A stretch of DNA of 48,260 nt from Bacteroides fragilis. GTDB taxonomy: Bacteria > Bacteroidota > Bacteroidia > Bacteroidales > DTGW01. The stretch's first letter is position 1. Each line of letters starts with the position of its first letter. The DNA is taken from the NCBI GenBank assembly GCA_945889005.1, contig CAMDBI010000027.1, forward strand, positions 1 through 48,260, written 5' to 3'. Of the stretch, positions 42,435 through 48,260 are shown piece by piece. The notes beneath the pieces are model-generated. The model ran no database searches, had not been told where the DNA came from, and was given only the letters and a program-made list of their open reading frames with translations. The translations under genes and the position numbers were made by a program.

Positions 42435-43175
42435 TCAAGGTACTATAAATCCAAATTTCTCAAAAATTGGCTTGCACTCGGCACTTAGCACAAACCTCAT
42501 AAACTTTGCCGCTTCGGGATTTGGTTTCCAGGCTTTGAGCAGTACACAAGCTTGTTCTACCGGTTTGTAGCTTTGGGCATCGAGCAAATAAAAGCTTCCT
42601 TTGCCCTGCATTTCTGGTCCAAATAATAAAGCGTATGCTATAAAAGCAAGTTCGGCATTGCCAGTTTCAGCAAACTGTGCAGCTTGAGTAATATTATCGG
42701 CATATACCAATTTTTTCTTAGATACGTCGTAAAGTCCGTAGTATTTCATGCATTGCACAGCTCGTTCACCATAAGGAGCTAATTCGGGTTTGGCTATCGA
42801 TATACGTTTTATATCAGGTTTTTTTAAAACTTCAATACCTTTACTAACATCGAGCACTGTACTCCACAATGCCAATTTACCAAAGCCATAAGTTTTGACT
42901 ACTCCTTCGGCACAACCCTGTTCTTTGAGCTTTTGAGGGAATTTAATATCGGCCGACATGAAAAAATTGAAATCGGCACCATTAATTATTTGAGTGGTAA
43001 GTGCACCCGAAGCCCCCAAAGTAACCTCTACCTTAACTTTTGGATGAGTTTCAATATATTTTGCATTTATTTCTTCGAGTATATACCTGAGGTTTGCTGC
43101 TGCAGCCACTTTTACTGTTTGCGCCTGAGCGCTTACACTGAGTGCAACTAATATGAATAGTATTATTTTTCTCAT
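42435..43175 (-). CDS. modA: Molybdate-binding periplasmic protein
   Basis: 246 aa. Signal peptide MRKIILFILVALSVSAQAQ. The mature start VKVAAAANLRYILEEINAKY and the ligand-binding GASGALTTQIINGADFNFFMSAD (Ser in GASGALT) are the ModA signature. Later, IAKPELAPYGERAVQ and FAETGNAELAFIAYALL form the second lobe. Delivers molybdate (or tungstate) to ModBC. It lies downstream of the outer-membrane barrel gene. Confidence 0.95.
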   Translation of the reverse strand: MRKIILFILVALSVSAQAQTVKVAAAANLRYILEEINAKYIETHPKVKVEVTLGASGALTTQIINGADFNFFMSADIKFPQKLKEQGCAEGVVKTYGFGKLALWSTVLDVSKGIEVLKKPDIKRISIAKPELAPYGERAVQCMKYYGLYDVSKKKLVYADNITQAAQFAETGNAELAFIAYALLFGPEMQGKGSFYLLDAQSYKPVEQACVLLKAWKPNPEAAKFMRFVLSAECKPIFEKFGFIVP

Positions 43176-43226
43176 TTTATTTTATTTTTTAAATTTCGAA
43201 TTTATCAATTGTCTATTATCATGAGT

Positions 43227-44531
43227 CTAATTCACAGGTGTTTTATACAACTGTGGCCTTATAGTCATCATCAGGTAAGCCCACTGTGGAGTATGTACAT
43301 CGACCCCACTCACTTTAAAATACTTTTCCGAAGCATCGTTGGTAAAGTATCTGCTATAACCTGCCTGAAGCATTATTTCTTTCGAAATAGTGTAATTGAC
43401 AGTCAAATCAATTTCAGACCCCAAACTCTTATCGGTTTTTTCCTTTTTATAGTAAAAATCTTCGTGAAAGCTAAATAGATGTGCATTCAAATCAAGTTTC
43501 AATTTTCCACTTAATTTTAAACCCAAGCCAAGGTTTAAATCCATAAGCCCTTGTGCAGGAAGTGTCTGAAAAAACTCCATATAACCATTGAAGGAGTGCG
43601 GAGCACCGTATAATCGTTCAAATGCTTTCGAGTCGGTCGAGTCGGCGGTATAGGGATTGCCTGAATACAACTCGGCTCCTAAGTATGGGCTAAACATATC
43701 GGTTATCTTGTACGAAACTTTTGCAGCTGCAAAAAAGGCATTTAATCCAGCAAATGTTTGTACTTTATTACTATTCTTGTATGTTTTCATTGGTGTAGCA
43801 CCCGACTGTTTATAAAATGTGAGGGTTACACCTAAACTACTCGAATCGCTCGCGTAAAAAAAGTTGCCACCAAAGGTATATCTGGGGTAAAGTGTATTCG
43901 CTTTTTTTGTGTTTTGAAATTGATCGCAAACCCCGATGAGCGAAATTTTTGCAGCTGGGAACAATTCCCTTTCAACCCATATATAATTCAGTGTTTTATA
44001 GTTTTGTTTGGCACTAAAGCTGTAGGCAATATCCGACAAGGTATCTTTTGCATTGTTGTAAGACATACCTGAATGAATATTAATTCCATAAAGCTGGTAT
44101 TTAACCACTAATGCATCGTGCGCCATACCCGTATTGCTCCAAGTTGGCGATGAAAACAACCGACGATCGTCGTAATTGATTGCCTGGCGTCCAAACTGTG
44201 TCGATAGCCCTGTCATAATAAGGTATTCGGCCCAAGCTTCGTTCAATTCAATCTTGGAAGTATTGGTTTTCAGGTCGCTTGCCCCCCAAACCCGCGCATC
44301 TTGTAGGCTAATATAAGTGCTTAATACTTTGCTCTTGTACATTGCATTCAAACGTGTACGCTGAAAAGTAATGAATCCGGCTTTCAACGAATCGGCCAAT
44401 GGTTTTCTGAACCCCTGCCTAAACTCTGTACGTGGTCTGAATTCAGCATCGATTGTTGTTTGAGAATATAATACCAAATCAAAAAAGTTAATAAAAAATA
44501 TGATTCCTAAACATTTAATTATTTTTCTCAT
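43227..44531 (-). CDS. Outer-membrane beta-barrel protein in the mod operon (alginate-export-like)
   Basis: 434 aa. Signal peptide of about 23 residues, then FRPRTEFRQGFRKPL and FQRTRLNAMYKS, which resemble the first strands of alginate-export/porin-like barrels of Bacteroidota, followed by alternating strands and GRQAINYDDRRLFS. It is between trmO and modA on the same strand with short gaps (53 and 51 nt). The position suggests a channel for molybdate across the outer membrane, but nothing in the sequence itself proves the substrate. Confidence 0.7.
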   Translation of the reverse strand: MRKIIKCLGIIFFINFFDLVLYSQTTIDAEFRPRTEFRQGFRKPLADSLKAGFITFQRTRLNAMYKSKVLSTYISLQDARVWGASDLKTNTSKIELNEAWAEYLIMTGLSTQFGRQAINYDDRRLFSSPTWSNTGMAHDALVVKYQLYGINIHSGMSYNNAKDTLSDIAYSFSAKQNYKTLNYIWVERELFPAAKISLIGVCDQFQNTKKANTLYPRYTFGGNFFYASDSSSLGVTLTFYKQSGATPMKTYKNSNKVQTFAGLNAFFAAAKVSYKITDMFSPYLGAELYSGNPYTADSTDSKAFERLYGAPHSFNGYMEFFQTLPAQGLMDLNLGLGLKLSGKLKLDLNAHLFSFHEDFYYKKEKTDKSLGSEIDLTVNYTISKEIMLQAGYSRYFTNDASEKYFKVSGVDVHTPQWAYLMMTIRPQLYKTPVN

Positions 44532-44584
44532 CTTTTGTACTTTTAAAATGTAAATTAATTTGACTACTAACCAGAAACTTTATA

Positions 44585-45103
44585 TCACTTACAGCGATTT
44601 ATTCCTGGATTTTTCTCTTTAAAACGACTATCTGACTTTATTTTCGAGATATCAACATTATCTTTAGCCTCTAACCAACCATATTTTACATTTTCACGGT
44701 TGTCGTACTTTGGGTAAAAGGGTTTTATATCGAGCAATGGCGAACCATCGAGCATATCTACTTCCTCTATATAAAGCTCATTTCCTTTTATTCGTTTAAG
44801 TTTTACTGTTGAAATACCGATTGGATTTGGTCTTGCCGGTGCACGTGTTGCAAAAATCCCGTGAGGTTTATCGTCGATAAATGGTACCACATATAACTTA
44901 TATCCTGCAACCTTATGCAAATGATACAGCAATGTAATATGCGAAAATCCAATTAAATCGAACAAACCACCTTCAAACTCTTTATCAAGTATAATTTTTC
45001 CTTTAGCCTTTCCTGCTCCCGAAGGTTGCACTGGCATGCCATTTATTTCGACAAACGGAGTTTGAATGATTCCAATTGGTTTGTAACTTATCATATCTAT
45101 CAT
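44585..45103 (-). CDS. TrmO/TsaA-family methyltransferase
   Basis: 172 aa. E. coli TrmO methylates N6-threonylcarbamoyladenosine at position 37 of some tRNAs. Family motifs: YKPIGIIQTPF at the N-terminus, FDLIGFSHITLLYHLH, and the SAM-binding FATRAPARPNPIGISTVKL (about 83-101), plus LLDIKPFYPKYD. The C-terminal barrel of some TrmO proteins is missing. It lies within the mod operon, an association I have also seen for TsaA proteins with molybdenum genes in other lineages; whether it acts on tRNA here is open. Start: 45103 or 45094. Confidence 0.85.
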   Translation of the reverse strand: MIDMISYKPIGIIQTPFVEINGMPVQPSGAGKAKGKIILDKEFEGGLFDLIGFSHITLLYHLHKVAGYKLYVVPFIDDKPHGIFATRAPARPNPIGISTVKLKRIKGNELYIEEVDMLDGSPLLDIKPFYPKYDNRENVKYGWLEAKDNVDISKIKSDSRFKEKNPGINRCK

Positions 45104-45155
45104 CTTTTTGCTTTTTATGCGTTATCTTATTTTCAATAACGAAGAATAAAAAATT

Positions 45156-45488
45156 TTAGAGATTCACTTCCGTATTCAATTGTTTGCAGAACTTTCCGAC
45201 TTGTTGTTCAATGTAGGCGTATTCTTTTAAAATCATATTGCCATAATCCGACACAACAGCCCCACCACCACCTGTGCCTCCTCTTTGCTTTGACACCAAT
45301 GGAGATGGTGCAATTTTATTCATCCCATCTACCAACGACCATGCACTCTGGTATGAAATTGATATAGCTTTTGCAGCAGCATTCAAACTACCTGTCTGCT
45401 GCACTTTTCGCAAGAGTTCTATCCTTAGTGGGTTTATAAATTCCATCTTTTGAAACTTAATATTGATATGTAGATCAATCTCAGTCAT
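45156..45488 (-). CDS. modE: ModE-type DNA-binding protein without molybdate domain
   Basis: 110 aa. Contains only the winged-helix N-terminal half of ModE: INPLRIELLRKVQQTGSLNAAAKAISISYQSAWSLVDGMN in two pieces (NPLRIELLRKVQQTGSLNAA at 19-38, SYQSAWSLVDGMN at 45-57), then the wing region VSKQRGGTGGGGAVVSDYG. E. coli ModE has in addition two Mop domains; here those are in the separate gene at 41922-42332. Stop of the upstream molbindin gene is 2 nt away when the ATG at 45488 is used (an ATG at 45500 would overlap). Expected to bind an operator of the mod operon. Confidence 0.88.
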   Translation of the reverse strand: MTEIDLHINIKFQKMEFINPLRIELLRKVQQTGSLNAAAKAISISYQSAWSLVDGMNKIAPSPLVSKQRGGTGGGGAVVSDYGNMILKEYAYIEQQVGKFCKQLNTEVNL

Positions 45489-45490
45489 GT

Positions 45491-45733
45491 CTAATGGCAT
45501 TTACAATTGTCCCCTTTGCAATCGCATGGAATACCCACTATCACTTCAGTCGATTTGATTACAGCAAAAGCTGTATCGCCAAGTTTCAGATTGAGTTCAG
45601 AAATGGAGTCTTTGGATATGATAGAAACAATTTCGTTTCCATTACCTAGGTCTATCTTTACTTTAGCTGTAATTAGACCTTCTTCTATGGCTGTAATCTT
45701 GCCTTTGAGTTTGTTACGTGCACTTAATTTCAT
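45491..45733 (-). CDS. mop: Molbindin (Mop) with a Cys-rich C-terminal tail
   Basis: 80 aa. Residues 1-67 form one Mop domain (SARNKLKGKITAIEEGL, NEIVSIISKDSISELNLK, then FAVIKSTEVIVG), which binds molybdate as a hexamer in known molbindins. The usual protein ends there. Here a tail IPCDCKGDNCKCH follows, with Cys70, Cys72, Cys77, Cys79 and His80 (CxC-x4-CxCH), a probable metal- or thiolate-binding group. It is the first gene of the mod operon and directly precedes modE. Confidence 0.88.
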   Translation of the reverse strand: MKLSARNKLKGKITAIEEGLITAKVKIDLGNGNEIVSIISKDSISELNLKLGDTAFAVIKSTEVIVGIPCDCKGDNCKCH

Positions 45734-45781
45734 ATTCGTTTATTTTTACTTTTTTAAGGTATAATAAACATCGTGCCACAT

Positions 45782-45805
45782 AACATATATTACTGATTAC
45801 ATGTT
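45782..45805. promoter_or_regulatory. Inverted repeat upstream of the mop-modE operon, possible ModE operator
   Basis: AACATATA (45782-45789) and TACATGTT (45798-45805) are reverse complements with one mismatch, spaced by 8 nt. It lies about 50 nt ahead of the mop start. ModE-type regulators bind such two-fold sites, but the motif is not the E. coli sequence. Assignment by position only. Confidence 0.35.
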
Positions 45806-45836
45806 GTTTAATAATTAAATCAATGTTTGAAAAAAA

Positions 45837-45882
45837 ACATTATGGTAGGAAAAAGAAATAAAAAATACATTATGGTAGGAAA
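45837..45882. repeat. Direct repeat upstream of the mod operon
   Basis: ACATTATGGTAGGAAA occurs at 45837-45852 and again at 45867-45882, exactly 30 nt apart. It may be a second binding element of the mop-modE control region. Confidence 0.6.
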
Positions 45883-45904
45883 TAAATTCTTTGTGCCTCT
45901 GTGT

Positions 45905-46384
45905 TCATAAAGCCTTTGTCCAAAACCACATGGGAGGTTCGCTGTCGGCAAAGCCTAGCTCTTGGTACAATCGTTGAGCCACCATATTATCCTCACGCAC
46001 CTCCAAATTGACCTTGCAATGCCCCAATTCTTCGGCATTTCTTATAAGCTCCTCGAGCAAAGCCTTGCCAATTCCCTTACCTCTATATTCTTTATAAACA
46101 ATTATATCGTGTACATTGGTATAGGGCATCACTTTAAAAGTCGAGAAATTGATAAAACAAGTTGCCATAGCCACACATCGACCATCGACCTTGGCAAAAA
46201 GTACATACGACGATGGATGTGTCGATAAACCCTGAATCAAATCTTTTTCTTGTAAACCATCCAATGGTTTTGCATCGCCCATAGGGTCGGTCATATAAGC
46301 TCTTAGCAAAGCAACAAAATCATAACAATGCTCTCTATTAGCAAAGTTGCATTTATCAAATTGTATGCTAAGCTGGGGTATCAT
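45905..46384 (-). CDS. GNAT-family N-acetyltransferase
   Basis: 159 aa. Acetyl-CoA loop [21 protein letters not shown] with RGKGIG at about residues 100-105, followed by [22 protein letters not shown]. The substrate (amine or protein) is unknown. Its start lies inside the end of nifA (17-nt overlap), so it is translated together with the nif activator. It may modify NifA or another nif regulator, but the linkage could also be accidental. Confidence 0.8.
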   Translation of the reverse strand: MIPQLSIQFDKCNFANREHCYDFVALLRAYMTDPMGDAKPLDGLQEKDLIQGLSTHPSSYVLFAKVDGRCVAMATCFINFSTFKVMPYTNVHDIIVYKEYRGKGIGKALLEELIRNAEELGHCKVNLEVREDNMVAQRLYQELGFADSEPPMWFWTKAL

Positions 46385-47957
46385 TAGCTTTCTGTGGTTT
46401 AAAGCGTTTGGTGTCTATTTCGTACTTACTCACCCTCAGACCTAGTATACGCTCTGTTACTTTAAGTATTTCGGCCGCCTTTGTTACGTTACCTTTTGTA
46501 CTTTGCAAGGTTTCGAGTATCAATTGTTTCTCTACACGTTCAAGCATGGTGTCGAGACCCCCTTTTGCCTTGGTTCCCGACGATTGGGCTGTTTGCAAAG
46601 TAGGCGGAAGGTTATGACTTCGAATTACATTATCGACACTCATTATACAGGCCCGTTCCACACAGTTTTCCAATTCACGAATATTGCCCGGCCAATGATA
46701 CATCATAAGTATATCAATAGCAGCCGACGAAATACGTCGTATTCGTGCATTATTTTTGCGGTTATATTCACCAATAAAGTGATCGACCAAGGCTGGTATG
46801 TCGTTTATTCGCTCACGCAAGGGCGGAAGAAATACCGGAAATACATTGATACGATAATATAAATCTTCCCTAAAATCTCCTTTAGTAATGAGCTCTTCCA
46901 GGTTGCGGTTAGTGGCACACACGATTCGAACATCAATCTTTATGGGCTTGCTACTACCCAAACGCTCAAACTCCCTTTCTTGCAATATACGCAACAATTT
47001 AATCTGTGTTTGTGCAGGCAAATCTCCTATTTCGTCGAGAAAAATAGTGCCACCATCAGCCATTTCGAAGCGTCCTTTACGCATAGCCTGTGCACCGGTA
47101 AACGCGCCCTTTTCGTGACCAAACAATTCGCTCTCTATTAAACTCTCGGGCAATGCCGCACAGTTGACTTTAATAAATTCTTTATTTACTCTCGAACTAT
47201 TGAAATGTATGGCATCGGCAATCATTTCTTTACCAACCCCACTTTCTCCACGAATTAGAACTGTAGCCTGTGTTGGAGCAACACGCCCAATGAGGTCAAA
47301 CACATGCTGCATCTTTCCCGAATTACCAACTATTGACTTGTAGCGTTGCTTGTCGCGCAACTCATCTTGAAGTATATCGTTTTCGTGTTGTAGCCGTTCA
47401 ATCTCTTCTATATACTCTTGCCGCGAGCGCACTGCACCGGCAATCATCGACCCTACTAGGGTTAAAAGTCTAATATCTTCGTCATATGGAATATTTTCGT
47501 TATATACACGGTTTATACTCAATGTACCTACTATGCTATCGTCGTTTTTGACAGGCACACATATAAACGATACGTCCTGGCTGTCAATTACTGTTCTGCT
47601 TTTTGTCTTATTAAGAAAATCAGGAGCTTCCGATATTTTTGGAATAATTATATGATTGCCAGTTGCAACCACTTTCCCAATAATACCTTCTCCTACTTCG
47701 TATATTCCAAGGGCTTTTTCTTCGTCCGAAAGTCCATAACCCACTTCTATCATCAATTTACCTGTTGGTCTATTCAAAATAGTAAGTATGGCGCGGTCGG
47801 CATTTACATAATGCGCCAAAATCTTAATTATTGGGAACAAACATTCTTTTACATTGCTCGTATTATTAAGTTTATTACTTATTTCAAGTAGCAATGCCAA
47901 CTCCTTTACCCCATAACATCCACCTTCACCTGTTTTTTTGCAATGTACCGAAATCAT
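46368..47957 (-). CDS. nifA: Nif-specific sigma-54-dependent activator NifA
   Basis: 529 aa. GAF domain at about 25-180, a coiled linker ([20 protein letters not shown], 181-200), AAA+ domain at 208-440 with Walker A GESGVGK (237-243), GAFTGA (284-289, the sigma-54 contact) and Walker B GGTIFLDE (302-309), then the Fis-type HTH at 488-512. The interdomain linker (450-475) has no cysteine pair, unlike the oxygen-sensitive rhizobial NifA; two Cys (432, 437) are within the AAA+ end. Expected target: the nifH promoter at 25849. It is divergently placed 21 kb from nifH. Confidence 0.92.
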   Translation of the reverse strand: MISVHCKKTGEGGCYGVKELALLLEISNKLNNTSNVKECLFPIIKILAHYVNADRAILTILNRPTGKLMIEVGYGLSDEEKALGIYEVGEGIIGKVVATGNHIIIPKISEAPDFLNKTKSRTVIDSQDVSFICVPVKNDDSIVGTLSINRVYNENIPYDEDIRLLTLVGSMIAGAVRSRQEYIEEIERLQHENDILQDELRDKQRYKSIVGNSGKMQHVFDLIGRVAPTQATVLIRGESGVGKEMIADAIHFNSSRVNKEFIKVNCAALPESLIESELFGHEKGAFTGAQAMRKGRFEMADGGTIFLDEIGDLPAQTQIKLLRILQEREFERLGSSKPIKIDVRIVCATNRNLEELITKGDFREDLYYRINVFPVFLPPLRERINDIPALVDHFIGEYNRKNNARIRRISSAAIDILMMYHWPGNIRELENCVERACIMSVDNVIRSHNLPPTLQTAQSSGTKAKGGLDTMLERVEKQLILETLQSTKGNVTKAAEILKVTERILGLRVSKYEIDTKRFKPQKANDTPA

Positions 47958-47995
47958 ATTTACAATTTATTTATATTACCCCTTTTTAAACATTA

Positions 47996-48003
47996 CAAAT
48001 ATA
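47996..48003 (-). promoter_or_regulatory. Putative -7 box of nifA
   Basis: On the minus strand TATATTTG, 38 nt before the nifA ATG, fits TAnnTTTG. No -33 TTG at 18-20 nt is visible, so the evidence is limited. No sigma-54 site is seen here. Confidence 0.35.
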
Positions 48004-48231
48004 CGATTTATTTAAGTTTTTTGTTTTAATTATAAAGTAATTTTAAACTTTTTGTTATTTTTACAAACTTTATAAGCATATTTACTTATATATTAAAATT
48101 TGATTTATACAATATATCTAGTAAATTGTTTTATAGGTATTACAATAATTACAAACATTTCAATCCTGTTAAAATATTAGTACAGAGATTTCTCACTATG
48201 TTCGGAATAACAATTAGCAATTTAAGTTTTG
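48004..48231. other. AT-rich gap upstream of nifA
   Basis: I see no gene or convincing promoter in this stretch. It is AT-rich throughout until the G-rich element that closes the window. Confidence 0.5.
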
Positions 48232-48260
48232 TAGGAGGGGGTGGTTGGCGGCCGCCAACC
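48232..48260. repeat. Left half of a GC-rich palindromic element, cut by the window end
   Basis: After TAGGAGGGGGT the last 18 bases GGTTGGCGGCCGCCAACC are a perfect palindrome. The layout (GAGGGGGT, then a GGCGGC core) parallels the core at 37987-38035 (CGAGGGGGT...GGCGGC), so a mirrored ACCCCCTC arm is expected just outside the window. Confidence 0.6.

Overview
The window looks like a chromosomal segment of an anaerobic, nitrogen-fixing member of the Bacteroidota (Bacteroidales/Marinilabiliales-like). Evidence: an AT-rich genome without Shine-Dalgarno leaders, promoters of the TTG-N18-20-TAnnTTTG type, GldB, DUF1573 and DUF4199 proteins, a type IX secretion sorting domain, an ECF sigma/FecR/TonB-receptor trio, and the nusB-yajC-ybbR-coaE gene order. 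I cannot name the species.

Layout. (1) 1-13.2 kb: housekeeping genes: nusB, yajC, a YbbR-like gene, coaE, gldB, a ferredoxin, a half-size TauE/SafE protein, a DUF1573 protein, a nitroreductase, a LuxC-like reductase, miaA, the SRP RNA (opposite strand, overlapping the miaA stop), DUF4199, two glycosyltransferases and rluD. Two copies of a ~170-bp MITE-like repeat lie at 1.5 and 5.2 kb. (2) 13.4-25.4 kb: accessory envelope genes: two PQQ-type beta-propellers, a sigma/anti-sigma/TonB receptor system with a divergent lipoprotein, a GNAT/DUF1778 toxin-antitoxin pair, a repeat-rich surface protein whose signal peptide is cut off by TAG at codon 2, and a T9SS-sorted protein. (3) 25.8-37.7 kb: nifH-nifI1-nifI2-nifD-nifK-nifE-nifN-nifB-2Fe2S ferredoxin-nifV-HEPN-like gene, behind a good sigma-54 promoter. 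(4) 38.2-40.3 kb: a GT39-type membrane glycosyltransferase. (5) 48.0-40.3 kb, minus strand: nifA, a GNAT acetyltransferase, then molybdate genes: a molbindin with a Cys-rich tail, the ModE DNA-binding domain, trmO, an outer-membrane barrel, modA, a two-domain molbindin, modB and modC.

How it works together. NifA (GAF, AAA+ with GAFTGA, HTH) should activate the sigma-54 promoter before nifH. NifI1/NifI2 should tune nitrogenase by ammonia status. NifB, NifEN, NifV and the ModABC transporter supply FeMo-cofactor precursors. ModE is split here: the HTH and the molybdate-binding half are separate genes of one cluster.

The strongest unexplained signal is between genes. Nearly every spacer of the nif operon, one mod spacer and one housekeeping spacer are built from degenerate tandem words of exactly 7 nt (8 nt in two cases, 9 nt in one). 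The usual design is a forward array, a short loop and a reverse-complementary array, so the mRNA can fold into long hairpins. Vocabularies are shared between distant spacers, and some arrays run into start or stop codons.
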